Assembly (NCBI GenBank): GCA_964017185.1
Contig: OZ024879.1
Coordinates: forward strand, 29,670,956-29,734,955
Direction: 5' to 3'
DNA: 64,000 nucleotides
DNA from: Rugalucina vietnamica
Lineage: Eukaryota; Mollusca; Bivalvia; Lucinida; Lucinidae
The notes below the pieces were generated by a model, which saw only the letters and a program-made list of their open reading frames with translations, was not told the DNA's origin and searched no databases. Of the stretch, positions 40,201 through 42,654 are shown one piece after another (position 1 is the first letter of the stretch; each line of letters opens with the position of its first letter). Both the position numbers and the translations under genes were made by a program.

Positions 40201-41332
40201 GTTTGTTTACAATATGGCAGTCAAGGTCATGTGATTTCCAGGAAGAGCAAGGCCAAAGACATTTTTATTATTTGGTTGTTGCAACCTAGGGGTGCTTACC
40301 CTTTACCTTAGAATGTGTAGGTTTTTAAAATAAAAACTAATGTATTTTAATTGCATAAAAAAATAAATGTGATGGATTGATTTTGCATTATCTGACTTGT
40401 CAAAGTCTAAATTTTCATTATTAGTCATATTTAGTTTGAAAATATTGCCATTTCTTGGTATTCTTGAAAAGAAATGCCCCTAAGGGTATAAGCTCATAAA
40501 TGACTGCAGAGGTACAGTTGGAGATGAAATCATCATCACATTTGCCAAATTTTGTTTGAATTTTAGGGCTTTTTCTCATTGGAATCATTTTAATGTGCCT
40601 TAAGAATTTTCAGCAACCCAATAATTGATTTTTGTGGCCTACTTTTATGGCGGGAATTTCCATATAAGTGACGTCACGGACTTAGGATATACAAAATGGC
40701 TGCCCAATGTAGCAGACAATGTTTGTAAAAAGAGTATTTTAATGAAAAGTTTAGTGTTTGAAACTTCAAATTTGATTTAGAAACAGAGGAAAGGAATAAA
40801 TTACTCTTGATAAGGTAGGAAATTAGACTGTTTTTTCTCTGAAGATTGTGCAAGCTGTCTTTGACTTCTTAGCCCCACGAACTTAGCATACTCAAGGATA
40901 CGTGGGTTTCAAAAACAGTAAGAACTAAGATTAACTTTTTATTTACTGTTTAAATAATTAATAGTCGATCAATTTCTGACCATTTCCTCAATAGCTGTGG
41001 AAATGTGACTTGTTTAAGGCCACAACGAAAGGCACCCTGGCTGAGGATTGAACCGAGACCTCTGGGACCAGAGTTTACCACTCTACCCCTGCGCCAGTCT
41101 GCTCCACTAATCTTAACCGGAATGGTCCATCTTGTCCGATGCAAAATAAATATCAACAAAACCCTCGGGACAAAACCCAACCAATCCCTAACTCACGTGT
41201 GTCACGTTATGAACATGATTGACTGAATGAACCCAGTCTCATCAAAGAAAAAAAATAAACAAGAAATAACCTCTCATTCAACTGCTCATCGGTTCCAGGA
41301 ATTGGATGTACCACAAAATGTATGGATGTCAT
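564..41332 (-). CDS. UBR5: UBR5 (EDD/HYD) E3 ubiquitin ligase, 5' two thirds, 32 coding exons
   Basis: The translated exons align in order with animal UBR5 from the N-terminus ([10 protein letters not shown]) to the conserved stretch starting [12 protein letters not shown]5 is a large HECT-type ubiquitin ligase that reads N-degrons through its UBR box, assembles ubiquitin chains and acts mainly in the nucleus. Visible here: UBA domain (about residues 190-230), RCC1-like propeller segments (about 340-890), UBR zinc finger (about 1155-1225) and long acidic linkers (about 1495-1690). The MLLE and HECT domains are not in the window, so the gene continues to the left. I chose exon borders from GT/AG sites and checked phase at every junction: the exon lengths sum to 5,662 and no junction breaks frame. 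There is no internal stop in the chosen exons. Introns are large and repeat-filled. At least eleven exons have local partial duplicates, listed separately. The exon coordinates are read by eye, not from transcripts. Confidence 0.95.
819..945. mobile_element. Long palindromic foldback element
   Basis: Arms of about 55 bases (TGTCAGGTATGGATAGACAA and its complement) are almost perfect around CGAGGCTCGCCGAG. Related truncated sequences appear at 9745-9815 and 50480-50560. It lies 20 bases upstream of the UBR5 exon 32 acceptor. Confidence 0.85.
1405..1757 (+). mobile_element. 3' UTR fragment of the reverse-transcriptase retroelement
   Basis: It matches 43990-44312: ATTACTGATCGTTCCAA.GCG, AACTGAGTGGCCACCTATTG and TTTTGGAGTGGGAAT, ending TGCCTACTTGTA. 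It is 5'-truncated with the same 3' end as the other copies. Confidence 0.8.
2330..2703 (-). CDS. UBR5: UBR5 exon 31
   Basis: Begins [19 protein letters not shown] and includes [16 protein letters not shown] and [18 protein letters not shown]. The [10 protein letters not shown] motif is diagnostic of UBR5. Acceptor TTGTAG, donor CAG|GTACAG. The hydrophobic stretch just upstream in an open frame is intron, not a signal peptide. Confidence 0.95.
3060..3206 (-). CDS. UBR5: UBR5 exon 30 (acidic linker)
   Basis: Encodes [20 protein letters not shown] and ends [12 protein letters not shown], matching the FxLDEPLER motif of vertebrate UBR5. Acceptor TTTAAG, donor TCAG|GTAAGT, phase 1. Confidence 0.92.
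3483..3716. mobile_element. MITE-G copy 1 (GAGCCGCCTC termini)
   Basis: It starts GAGCCGCCTCGTGGG, ends GAGGCGGCTC and is flanked by the 4-bp duplication ATTT. The interior holds a palindrome (AAAGGCGCTGATCAGCTTCG and its complement). This is one of 18 family members in the UBR5 introns; it is non-coding, and translations such as ADQLRG are shadows. Confidence 0.92.
3813..3944 (-). CDS. UBR5: UBR5 exon 29
   Basis: Encodes [20 protein letters not shown] then [20 protein letters not shown], an almost exact match to a conserved UBR5 motif. Acceptor TTCCAG, donor GCTG|GTAAGA, phase 1. Confidence 0.94.
4114..4310 (-). mobile_element. SINE-B copy, older
   Basis: Complement of tail (GAATGTCCCAGTCAACAATT), body and tRNA head (GATGCTCTACCACCAGGCC). 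Further eroded tails or bodies are at 3245-3410, 17875-18190, 28314-28490, 35055-35150 and 52425-52510. Confidence 0.8.
4500..4620 (-). CDS. UBR5: UBR5 exon 28 (acidic/His-Gln linker)
   Basis: Encodes [20 protein letters not shown] then [19 protein letters not shown], equivalent to the low-complexity acidic linker of vertebrate UBR5. Acceptor CCTAG, donor GATG|GTAATT, phase 1. The sequence is weakly conserved but the phase fits both neighbours. Confidence 0.82.
4909..5085 (-). CDS. UBR5: UBR5 exon 27
   Basis: Encodes [20 protein letters not shown], matching vertebrate GSEELFSVEPLPPR, then an acidic stretch ending [11 protein letters not shown]. Acceptor CTTCAG, donor GAG|GTATGT, phase 0. A decayed copy of the first half lies upstream at 5161-5256. 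Confidence 0.93.
5161..5256 (-). pseudogene. Decayed copy of UBR5 exon 27 (5' half)
   Basis: It keeps the acceptor-like CTTCAG and the codons for VTQSS.YR (with one replacement), but has a frameshift and TGA relative to exon 27. It lies upstream of the real exon. Confidence 0.7.
5336..6341. repeat. Minisatellite of about 20 bp derived from exon 26, interrupted by a retroelement 3' end
   Basis: Dozens of imperfect units resembling CTTTGGAACTCTCTCTTACA fill 5336-5800 and 5972-6341, with occasional variants (TGTGTCACTATCTTACA). The last unit before the copy of exon 26 contains ATGCTCTCTTACACTTGACT, the same 20 bases found at the start of exon 26 (6669-6688). The long open frames here ([10 protein letters not shown] type) are repeat artefacts. 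Confidence 0.93.
5803..5973 (+). mobile_element. 3' UTR fragment of the same retroelement inside the minisatellite
   Basis: 171 bases from GTTTAGGTAACTGAGTGGCC to TTGCCTACTTGTA split the exon-26-derived minisatellite. The shared 3' end and variable 5' ends fit target-primed insertion. Confidence 0.82.
6366..6504 (-). CDS. Candidate alternative exon 26b of UBR5 (tandem copy of exon 26)
   Basis: A 46-codon stretch with no stop repeats exon 26 from [20 protein letters not shown] to ANIDAVQ and has its own donor (CAG|GTTTGT). Comparing 44 codons by eye I count about 18 synonymous and 5 amino-acid-changing differences from exon 26, which implies the copy diverged under coding constraint. Its length (139) and exon 26 (181) are both 1 mod 3, so either could join exon 25 to exon 27 in frame. 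The putative acceptor (TATAAGAG at 6505-6506) is weak, and the gap to the exon 26 donor is only about 30 bases, so the two could only be used alternatively. It may instead be a recently dead exon. Confidence 0.4.
6537..6717 (-). CDS. UBR5: UBR5 exon 26
   Basis: Encodes [20 protein letters not shown] then [20 protein letters not shown]. The acceptor ATTTCAG at 6718-6719 restores phase from exon 25. Donor ACAG|GTTAGT, phase 0. A MITE starts just upstream at 6731. A close copy (exon 26b) follows at 6366-6504 and an exon-derived minisatellite beyond it. Confidence 0.94.
6731..6957. mobile_element. MITE-G copy 2, diverged, next to UBR5 exon 26
   Basis: Same internal palindrome and CTGTACAGTCACAGAAGCAGG segment as the family; the right terminus is degraded. 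It begins 14 bases upstream of the exon 26 acceptor, so it probably supplies or borders the branch-point region. Confidence 0.85.
7260..7426 (-). CDS. UBR5: UBR5 exon 25
   Basis: Encodes [20 protein letters not shown], then [19 protein letters not shown], and ends with a Lys-rich tail GKKK, matching vertebrate SSKKKN. Acceptor CTCACAG, donor AAAAG|GTAAAT, phase 2. Confidence 0.94.
7798..8030 (-). CDS. UBR5: UBR5 exon 24
   Basis: Encodes [20 protein letters not shown], then [20 protein letters not shown] and LLVKCSVE, all conserved. Acceptor ATCCAG, donor GAG|GTTAGT, phase 0. Confidence 0.94.
8128..8309 (-). mobile_element. SINE-A copy, minus orientation
   Basis: Complement of the same family: AATTCAGTTTTACAGCCCTT, GAATCCCGAGAAAAACCACC, and the B-box complement GGGTCTCAAACCC. 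The tRNA 5' end is diverged. A SINE-A tail fragment also lies at 47926-47962 and diverged copies at 24058-24157 and 53205-53290. Confidence 0.8.
8574..8625. repeat. 52-bp perfect palindrome
   Basis: GCTCATAAATGTTAAAATGC to its complement, centred on CAATTG, in the intron downstream of exon 23 (which ends at 8687). Beyond it, a less perfect inverted repeat continues (CAGCTGAGCATGAAA on both sides). Confidence 0.9.
8687..8823 (-). CDS. UBR5: UBR5 exon 23
   Basis: Encodes [20 protein letters not shown] then [11 protein letters not shown], matching the conserved [13 protein letters not shown] segment. Acceptor TTTTAG, donor TTAG|GTATGG, phase 1. Confidence 0.94.
9110..9227. mobile_element. MITE-G copy 3, right half only
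   Basis: Only the internal palindrome and right end (ATGTGGCTC) are present; the left half is missing. Confidence 0.8.
9484..9701. mobile_element. MITE-G copy 4
   Basis: The family palindrome and right end are complete; the left end is shortened to GAGCC. It is flanked by ATTT on both sides. Confidence 0.88.
9829..9990 (-). pseudogene. Two partial copies of UBR5 exon 22
   Basis: Two copies of the exon 22 3' end follow the real exon: a longer one (9886-9990, from [18 protein letters not shown] to NNS) and a shorter one (9829-9876), each with the GCAG|GTATGT donor. In 30 codons the longer copy differs from exon 22 by about 7 synonymous and 2 non-synonymous changes. Neither has a phase-compatible acceptor, so they are probably not spliced. 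The two copies are almost identical to each other. Confidence 0.8.
10054..10200 (-). CDS. UBR5: UBR5 exon 22 (end of UBR box)
   Basis: Encodes [20 protein letters not shown], closing the UBR box, then [19 protein letters not shown]. Acceptor ATTTCAG, donor GCAG|GTATGT, phase 2. Two copies of its 3' part follow at 9829-9876 and 9886-9990. Confidence 0.95.
10231..10259. repeat. Poly-T run
   Basis: 29 T residues, 31 bases upstream of the exon 22 acceptor. A similar run of about 33 T is at 48941-48973. Confidence 0.97.
10829..11236. mobile_element. Foldback MITE with TAAAAATTCTATT ends
   Basis: The left end GGTAAAAATTCTATT and right end AATAGAATTTTTACAGTA form an inverted pair about 400 bases apart. 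The interior is AT-rich with repeated AATAAACACCCAC/AATAAACACTCATCC. Confidence 0.7.
11649..11861. mobile_element. Foldback MITE with TACTGTAAATCCGGAAATTT ends
   Basis: TACTGTAAATCCGGAAATTTTC at the left and its imperfect complement at the right, rich in TTCGCGAA-type motifs. It is flanked by GG/GG only, so the target duplication is probably TA or already inside the ends. Confidence 0.78.
12111..12202 (-). CDS. UBR5: UBR5 exon 21 (core of UBR zinc finger)
   Basis: Encodes [20 protein letters not shown] then [10 protein letters not shown]. The Cys/His spacing is that of the UBR box, which coordinates three zinc ions. Acceptor TTTCAG, donor CAA|GTGAGT, phase 2. Confidence 0.95.
12443..14309 (-). 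repeat. Tandem copies of the UBR-box exon end (six extra copies, 118-bp units, interrupted)
   Basis: The 3' part of exon 20 (from SLDNSPL through [11 protein letters not shown]), its donor CCAG|GTAGG and about 35 bases of intron are repeated at 12443, 12562, 13837, 13955, 14073 and 14191, in addition to the true exon at 14316. The spacing is 118 bases except where a 1.16-kb retroelement fragment is inserted. No unit has a convincing acceptor, and 118 is not a multiple of three, so inclusion of one unit would break frame; read-through from exon 20 stops after about 11 residues. The units differ by only a few bases, which suggests recent spread or homogenisation. Confidence 0.92.
12667..13833 (-). 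mobile_element. 5'-truncated retroelement with reverse-transcriptase C-terminus, inserted in the UBR-box repeats
   Basis: The open frame 13301-13786 encodes [20 protein letters not shown] then [36 protein letters not shown] and a tail with VGRASD. This is the C-terminal part of a reverse-transcriptase protein very common in molluscs, possibly Penelope-like. The 3' UTR follows to 12667. The element interrupts the 118-bp repeat array between units two and three, so it is younger than the array. Confidence 0.75.
14316..14559 (-). CDS. UBR5: UBR5 exon 20 (first part of UBR box)
   Basis: Encodes [20 protein letters not shown], an ankyrin-like turn, and ends [19 protein letters not shown], the first zinc-binding Cys residues of the UBR box that recognises N-degrons. 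Donor CCAG|GTAGG, phase 0. The last about 80 bases plus the start of the intron recur six more times downstream (12443-14309). Confidence 0.95.
14670..14903. mobile_element. MITE-G copy 5
   Basis: Full-length copy with GAGCCGCCTC/GAGGCGGCTC termini, in opposite orientation to copy 1 and flanked by AAAT duplications, in intron 19. Confidence 0.92.
15097..15301 (-). CDS. UBR5: UBR5 exon 19
   Basis: Encodes [18 protein letters not shown] and [20 protein letters not shown] followed by RDLLSS, matching the helical segment just before the UBR box in vertebrate UBR5. Acceptor CTTGCAG, donor CAAG|GTAGAT, phase 2. Confidence 0.93.
15346..15579. mobile_element. MITE-G copy 6
   Basis: Full-length, flanked by AAAT on both sides, very close to copy 5 in sequence. 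It lies 45 bases upstream of exon 19. Confidence 0.92.
15906..16063 (-). CDS. UBR5: UBR5 exon 18
   Basis: Encodes [19 protein letters not shown] then a Pro-rich stretch ending [18 protein letters not shown]. The REMMRR and WxPDPP motifs match vertebrate UBR5. Donor CAGG|GTAAGA, phase 1. Confidence 0.92.
16480..16732 (-). CDS. UBR5: UBR5 exon 17
   Basis: Encodes [20 protein letters not shown] then [17 protein letters not shown] and an Ala/Ser-rich helix region. I used the acceptor ATTTTCAG at 16733-16734 because only it restores phase 1. Donor GG|GTAAAC. The 5' end is copied at 16765-16850. Confidence 0.92.
16765..16850 (-). pseudogene. Partial copy of UBR5 exon 17 (5' end)
   Basis: The sequence reproduces the acceptor side of exon 17 (CCAATCAGAAGG then the codons for QDLLQ), about 80 bases upstream of the real acceptor. 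Only the start of the exon is present and no donor is visible. Confidence 0.7.
17178..17410. mobile_element. MITE-G copy 7
   Basis: Full-length but diverged. The ends are GAGCCACCAC and ACAGGCTC, and the flanks (ATTT/ATAA) no longer match. It ends 13 bases past the exon 16 donor. Confidence 0.85.
17423..17696 (-). CDS. UBR5: UBR5 exon 16
   Basis: Encodes [20 protein letters not shown], then [15 protein letters not shown] and [19 protein letters not shown], highly conserved. Acceptor TTTGCAG, donor GGAG|GTATAA, phase 1. The 5' part is duplicated upstream at 17737-17890. Confidence 0.94.
17737..17890 (-). pseudogene. Partial copy of UBR5 exon 16 (5' end with intron flank)
   Basis: The copy contains the VQLRDGNGA and IYPLAKD codons with a small insertion between them, plus the adjacent intron 15 sequence. 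It carries the start of exon 16 and its upstream flank but no donor. Confidence 0.72.
18411..19270 (+). mobile_element. Helentron-like element with about six 138-bp tandem repeats
   Basis: Near its ends it has a perfect 12-base inverted pair, TATCGCACCTGC (18431-18442) and GCAGGTGCGATA (19255-19266). Between them lie about six repeats of a unit of roughly 138 bases (GTGAAATATAGGTCAAGG through GCAAGGTTTGAGACTCGCAG), followed by a GACGGACGAACGGACG run. This layout resembles non-autonomous Helentron/HINE elements. There is no coding capacity. Confidence 0.65.
19587..19726. mobile_element. Palindromic foldback element (GATCAACCATGGTT ends)
   Basis: 140 bases of near-perfect inverted repeat with GTGTTCAAACA arms around GGCCGCAGGCC. 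A second related inverted pair follows at 19885-19950. Confidence 0.82.
20541..20640 (-). pseudogene. Partial copy of UBR5 exon 15 (3' end)
   Basis: It encodes [13 protein letters not shown], then [12 protein letters not shown] with donor GAGAG|GTAACT, just downstream of the real exon 15. Over 29 codons I count about 5 synonymous and 2 non-synonymous differences. I see no acceptor in the bases before it, so it looks like a truncated duplicate rather than an active exon. Confidence 0.75.
20737..20891 (-). CDS. UBR5: UBR5 exon 15
   Basis: Encodes [20 protein letters not shown] then [19 protein letters not shown] and [12 protein letters not shown]. The frame comes from joining exon 14 in phase 1; the longer open frame at this site is a shadow. 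Donor GAGAG|GTAAAT. A partial copy with its own donor lies at 20541-20640. Confidence 0.93.
21027..21242. mobile_element. MITE-G copy 8, old
   Basis: Strongly diverged copy (GAGCTGCATC...GCAGCTC) that still keeps AAAT duplications. The palindrome is eroded. Confidence 0.75.
21333..22904 (+). mobile_element. Helentron-like element with long repeats, SINE inserted
   Basis: The left end is AGAGGACCTATGGTCCTGTA (a short hairpin) followed by AACGCTCACCTGAG. The body repeats a unit with TTCATGCCAAGTTTCATTGA and GACCTTGCC.TAAAATAGGTC two to three times, and the right end is GACGGACGGACGCCGG. A tRNA-headed SINE (21573-21730) interrupts it. The terminal GGTGAGCTAA hairpin is degraded (CCTGAGCTATAAA). 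Confidence 0.6.
21573..21730 (-). mobile_element. SINE-C copy inside a Helentron-like element
   Basis: On the minus strand: a tRNA-like head with GGTTCGATCCCGGG, body, and tail complement GGGGTTTAACGTCCCACCAA. Diverged copies at 31088-31216 and 35640-35790. Confidence 0.75.
23009..23243 (-). CDS. UBR5: UBR5 exon 14
   Basis: Begins [11 protein letters not shown] and contains [20 protein letters not shown] and [14 protein letters not shown], close to vertebrate UBR5. Acceptor CACACAG, donor GAGG|GTGAGT, phase 1. Fragments of it recur upstream at 23296-23410 and 23457-23500. Confidence 0.94.
23296..23610 (-). pseudogene. Decayed copies of parts of UBR5 exons 13 and 14
   Basis: Bases 23521-23610 resemble exon 13 ([11 protein letters not shown]), and 23296-23410 and 23457-23500 resemble the 5' part of exon 14 (around the DPS and LLQ codons). 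They lie between the two real exons. Changes alter amino acids and break frames, so these copies look dead. Confidence 0.65.
23705..23832 (-). CDS. UBR5: UBR5 exon 13
   Basis: Encodes [20 protein letters not shown] then [20 protein letters not shown] ending VLK. The [18 protein letters not shown] core is conserved. Acceptor TCTCCAG, donor AAAA|GTTAGT, phase 0. A partial copy lies at 23521-23610. Confidence 0.93.
24058..24157 (-). mobile_element. SINE-A copy, internally deleted
   Basis: The tail complement (ATTCAGTTTAACATCCCTTT) is joined directly to the tRNA head complement (CGCTCTTAACCACTCAGCCA), with the body missing. Confidence 0.78.
24290..24408 (-). CDS. UBR5: UBR5 exon 12 (Pro/Ser linker)
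   Basis: Encodes [16 protein letters not shown] then [20 protein letters not shown], matching the vertebrate MGPPPSPASTCSD motif. Donor AGAA|GTAAGA, phase 1. Confidence 0.92.
24480..24659. mobile_element. MITE-G copy 9, left-truncated
   Basis: Internal palindrome and right end (GGCGACTC) present; the left end is shortened. Confidence 0.8.
24814..25031. mobile_element. MITE-G copy 10
   Basis: GAGCCGCATC...GTCACGACTC termini with ATTT on both sides. Its end is followed by a short direct repeat of ACGACTCAT. Confidence 0.85.
25207..25346 (-). CDS. UBR5: UBR5 exon 11
   Basis: Encodes [20 protein letters not shown] then [20 protein letters not shown], a conserved propeller blade. Acceptor TTTCTAG, donor GT|GTAAGT, phase 2. 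A decayed copy sits 2.8 kb upstream in intron 10 (28143-28290). Confidence 0.94.
26451..27974 (+). mobile_element. Helentron-like element with 458-bp repeats, complete
   Basis: It starts with the same AGAGGACC hairpin as the previous element, has about three repeats spaced 458 bases (26680, 27138, 27595), a GACGACGACGGACG run, and ends in a strong hairpin AGCTCACCTG...CAGGTGAGCT. The two ends together look like a non-autonomous rolling-circle element. Confidence 0.65.
28143..28290 (-). pseudogene. Decayed copy of UBR5 exon 11 in intron 10
   Basis: The copy keeps the acceptor (TTTCTAG|GTTTAT) and most of [17 protein letters not shown], then has an in-frame TAA, a short insertion and no donor. 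Differences include about 11 synonymous changes next to about 6 disruptive ones, as if it coded for some time before decay. A Helentron-like element lies between it and the real exon 11. Confidence 0.78.
28570..28766 (-). mobile_element. SINE-B copy (tRNA head, GGGACGTTAAGCC tail)
   Basis: On the minus strand: a tRNA-like head GCCGTAGTGGTAGAGCATCA with B box GGTTCGATCCC, then TGTCCTTGAGCAAGACACAT, and tail GGACTGGGACGTTAAGCCTC. It sits beside UBR5 exon 10. Confidence 0.88.
28795..28900 (-). CDS. UBR5: UBR5 exon 10 (basic segment)
   Basis: Encodes [20 protein letters not shown] and ends SDVTTGSL. The basic run matches the conserved FSQRKKMLEKARAKNKK region of vertebrate UBR5. Donor ACTG|GTATGT, phase 0. 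Confidence 0.93.
28991..29224. mobile_element. MITE-G copy 11
   Basis: Full-length copy with ATTT duplications in intron 9. Confidence 0.92.
29691..29898. mobile_element. MITE-G copy 12
   Basis: GAACCGTCTC...GAGGCGGCTC with AATT duplications. About 25 bases of the internal palindrome are deleted. It ends 47 bases beyond the exon 9 donor. Confidence 0.9.
29946..30214 (-). CDS. UBR5: UBR5 exon 9 (RCC1-like)
   Basis: Encodes [20 protein letters not shown], then [20 protein letters not shown], and ends at LYWW, all conserved UBR5 propeller sequence. Acceptor TTCCAG, donor TGGTG|GTAAGT, phase 2. Confidence 0.94.
30380..30616. mobile_element. MITE-G copy 13
   Basis: Full-length copy with AGTT duplications in intron 8; it lies upstream of exon 9. 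Confidence 0.92.
30824..31049. mobile_element. MITE-G copy 14
   Basis: Diverged, palindrome partly deleted, AAAT duplications retained. Confidence 0.85.
31282..31516. mobile_element. MITE-G copy 15
   Basis: Diverged copy with ATAT duplications, directly abutting the next copy. Confidence 0.82.
31523..31739. mobile_element. MITE-G copy 16, very old
   Basis: It starts GAGCAGCGTC and ends AGTGGCTC, sharing the ATAT junction with copy 15. It ends 23 bases past the exon 8 donor. Confidence 0.7.
31763..31885 (-). CDS. UBR5: UBR5 exon 8 (RCC1-like repeat)
   Basis: Encodes [20 protein letters not shown] then [21 protein letters not shown]. The GxLYxWKW signature is typical of RCC1-like propeller blades in UBR5. 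Clean TTTCAG acceptor and GAG|GTAGG donor, phase 0 both ends. Confidence 0.94.
32216..32449. mobile_element. MITE-G copy 17
   Basis: GAACCGCCTC...AGGTGGCTC with AATT duplications, 21 bases from the exon 7 donor. Confidence 0.9.
32471..32697 (-). CDS. UBR5: UBR5 exon 7 (charged linker into propeller)
   Basis: Arg/Asp/Glu-rich segment ([20 protein letters not shown]) ending [10 protein letters not shown], equivalent to the vertebrate GEDLQWW motif. The acceptor is weak (AATTAAG) but is the only one giving the right phase. A MITE ends 22 bases beyond the donor. Confidence 0.88.
32822..32963. mobile_element. Palindromic foldback element (CAATTGTTGCCC ends)
   Basis: 142-base inverted repeat centred on GAGGGCGAAGCCCGAGGG with arms GTGACATGACGATTTGTTCA. 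It is near a 1.04-kb terminal-inverted-repeat element. Confidence 0.85.
33041..34084. mobile_element. Non-autonomous DNA transposon with 29-bp terminal inverted repeats
   Basis: ATATACTCATCAAAAGAAGTT at the left is repeated in perfect inverted form at the right (34064-34084), and the match extends over about 29 bases with one mismatch (TTATGCACC/TTTTGCACC). The 1,044-base interior is AT-rich and has no reading frame. A TA-containing junction would fit a Tc1/mariner-like origin. Confidence 0.75.
34082..34236 (+). repeat. Direct repeat of about 50 bp, two units
   Basis: GCGTCAGAGGGTAATATGAT, ATGCGACATGACAGA and TAGCACCCTCC occur twice, about 102 bases apart. They follow the previous element and may be part of an older host element. 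Confidence 0.75.
34546..34780 (-). CDS. UBR5: UBR5 exon 6 (second half of UBA domain)
   Basis: [20 protein letters not shown] completes the UBA domain. It is followed by an acidic stretch and [19 protein letters not shown], which is strongly conserved among animals. Donor CTAG|GTATGA, phase 1. Confidence 0.94.
35325..35565 (-). CDS. UBR5: UBR5 exon 5 (linker and first half of UBA domain)
   Basis: Starts [11 protein letters not shown] and ends in the UBA start [19 protein letters not shown] followed by [13 protein letters not shown]. The UBA domain binds ubiquitin. Acceptor TTTCAG, donor ACT|GTAAGT, phase 0. Confidence 0.94.
35939..36067 (-). CDS. UBR5: UBR5 exon 4 (linker)
   Basis: Encodes a Ser/Thr-rich linker ([19 protein letters not shown] then [15 protein letters not shown]) before the UBA domain. 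It is less conserved than its neighbours, but phases 2/2 fit exons 3 and 5. Acceptor TTATAG, donor GC|GTAAGT. A partial copy lies upstream at 36127-36240. Confidence 0.85.
36127..36240 (-). pseudogene. Partial copy of UBR5 exon 4
   Basis: It encodes [20 protein letters not shown] then [12 protein letters not shown]. Over about 33 codons I count roughly 11 synonymous and 3 replacement differences from exon 4, and a five-codon deletion. It lacks the AG acceptor at the equivalent place and the GT donor. Confidence 0.75.
36827..37020. mobile_element. Foldback element with GCAAACAGAATAGCCCCAGA hairpin, copy 1
   Basis: About 120 bases (AACCCATATTTGATGAATGG) lead into a hairpin GCAAACAGAATAGCCCC/GGGGCTATACTGTTTGC. 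A second copy is at 52930-53125. Confidence 0.8.
37053..37141 (-). CDS. UBR5: UBR5 exon 3
   Basis: Begins [20 protein letters not shown], matching the segment that follows exon 2 in other UBR5 proteins. A short Thr-rich end replaces part of the vertebrate linker. Acceptor TTTCAG, donor AAGAG|GTAGG, phase 2. Confidence 0.92.
37620..37746 (-). CDS. UBR5: UBR5 exon 2
   Basis: Encodes [12 protein letters not shown] and [15 protein letters not shown], the conserved start of the RCC1-like region. Acceptor TTGCAG, donor GAG|GTAGTT, ends in phase 0. Confidence 0.93.
37880..39001 (+). mobile_element. Tandem-repeat element with GGACGGACGG end (about six 140-bp units)
   Basis: Units contain AAATTTACCCATCTTCAATC, CCTATACAAAGTTTGAAGAA and AATAAATGCTCAAGATAGAG. 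The right side is GGGACGGACGGAC, then a stem TATAACATAATACCCC/GGGGTATAA. It has the same architecture as the Helentron-like elements but unrelated sequence. Confidence 0.55.
39002..39137. mobile_element. MITE-G copy 18, internal fragment
   Basis: Only the palindrome and the CAAGCTTC segment remain, next to the end of a tandem-repeat element in intron 1. Confidence 0.7.
39240..40990. other. UBR5 intron 1, proximal part: no gene seen
   Basis: AT-rich intron sequence without clear repeats or a supported frame. One minus-strand frame (39723-40034, with a hydrophobic segment [17 protein letters not shown]) looks protein-like but has no neighbour, start context or family match, so it is not called. 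Confidence 0.6.
41010..41105 (-). mobile_element. tRNA-like SINE head fragment near UBR5 exon 1
   Basis: On the minus strand: GACTGGCGCAGGGGTAGAGT and CGGTTCAATCC form A- and B-box-like motifs. The body is short and diverged. Confidence 0.5.
41271..41332 (-). CDS. UBR5: UBR5 exon 1 (start codon)
   Basis: It encodes [20 protein letters not shown] and the first two bases of an Arg codon, nearly the same as vertebrate UBR5, which fixes the start at 41332. The donor is GAG|GTTATT. Just upstream, a T-rich run ending in TAG near 41352 could be a 5' UTR intron acceptor. Confidence 0.93.
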
Positions 41333-41439
41333 CTTCTTTATTCTTTAAAGCCTATAAAAAAAACAACAATATTTTTAGAATAAATTGCATAAAATGAGAC
41401 GATGTGTAAATTTTTAATCAGGTCGGTGCCATATTGAAT

Positions 41440-41580
41440 TTCCAAAGGGTCTTTGTAAGCCGCTCTCTGATTGGCTACACTGTTATTACAAAACCCGCCT
41501 GCAAAGGGTCGCCGCTTATGTGGGAAATGTCTCAAGCGAGCACCGAAAATACATGCTTCCTACCGAAAATCCAAATTAAC
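41440..41580 (-). promoter_or_regulatory. Possible UBR5 promoter / 5' UTR region
   Basis: About 110-240 bases upstream of the UBR5 start codon, on the minus strand, there is a CCAAT box (GTAGCCAATCAGA, around 41470), a locally GC-richer stretch and a YY1-like AATATGGC. Such an arrangement is common in TATA-less housekeeping promoters. A T-rich run ending TAG near 41352 suggests the leader may be spliced. No transcript start can be fixed from sequence alone. Confidence 0.3.
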
Positions 41581-41620
41581 ATGTAACATATACTTTTTTT
41601 TTCTTTTTTTTTTCATTCGT

Positions 41621-41693
41621 AGGTAGGTAGGTAGGTAGGTAGGTAGGTAGGTAGGTAGGTAAGCGGGCAGGCAGGCAGGCAGGTAGGTAGGTA
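41621..41693. repeat. (AGGT)n / (AGGC)n microsatellite
   Basis: AGGT repeats with a short block of GGCA units, in the region upstream of UBR5. Confidence 0.97.
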
Positions 41694-41810
41694 GTATTAA
41701 TTACGATAATGAGTATGCATGTACTTGTCCAGGCATCCACTCTGGAGAACGCAGAGTAAATGGTTAATTTCCAGATTCTTCGACATTGACTTCATTACGA
41801 ATACTTGCAC

Positions 41811-42654
41811 CCCAGGGGGGTACTCTCATTTTTTGTTTTTTTTTTAAGGCCCCAGCTTCTACCCCCAAACCCAAAAAATTACTGAGATTTACTGACCACC
41901 CCCAAAAAAATACCAGTCCTATCAGGCATACCCCAAAAAAATACTTGAACTTTTAGCTTACCCCGAAAAATTATTCATCTTTTTTATGCCTATTGATGAA
42001 ATTTTATCACATCCATATGATCTAAGCTGTTGGTGGGACATTAAATCCCAAATCAACCAACCAACAGAACACGCCACAATACAGTTAGTGTATGTAGGAA
42101 CTAGGAAGTAAATACCAAGTTGGATAAAATTTAAAGATTTTATTTATTCTCAAAGTGTAAGTCTTATGATGGTTTTGTTGCAATCCAAACAACATCATCA
42201 TGATCAAGCTTCCAAAATTTCACCGAGACCAGCAATAAGACATGGTCGCAAACAAAATTGAATCTTAAAGCATTGTAAGACATAAGTGTAAGCCACTCGG
42301 CGTACTCTGACGTTGAATTGCAAAACTGAATTATTTTTGTTTTATTTATTGCTTCACATCCATGTCAACAGCTAATACATGACATGTTTATATATAAAGA
42401 GATTTCCCAAGAAATGTGCAAAACCCAAAAAATTACTTAGGAATTATAGATGACCCCCCCAAAAAAAAAAAATAATTCAGAAAAGGCATGACCCCAAATA
42501 AATATCCATAAAAAGCTCACTACCCTAAAAAAAATAACTAGTTTTTCTGAAAACCCCAAAAAATATGGAAATTCAAAATTTTGACCCCCAAAAAGTCAGC
42601 CTCGCCTATGTATACAGAAAATTTCAGAGTACCCCCCCCCCCCCCCCCCCTGGG
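41811..42654. mobile_element. hAT-like non-autonomous element with 8-bp target duplication
   Basis: The left end CCCAGGGGGGTACTCT is inverted at the right (AGAGTACCCC...CTGGG), and the octamer ACTTGCAC flanks both sides (41803-41810 and 42655-42662). An 8-bp duplication with CAGGGG-type ends is typical of hAT transposons. The interior is full of CCCCAAAAAA-like runs and contains a SINE tail fragment. No transposase is present. Confidence 0.82.
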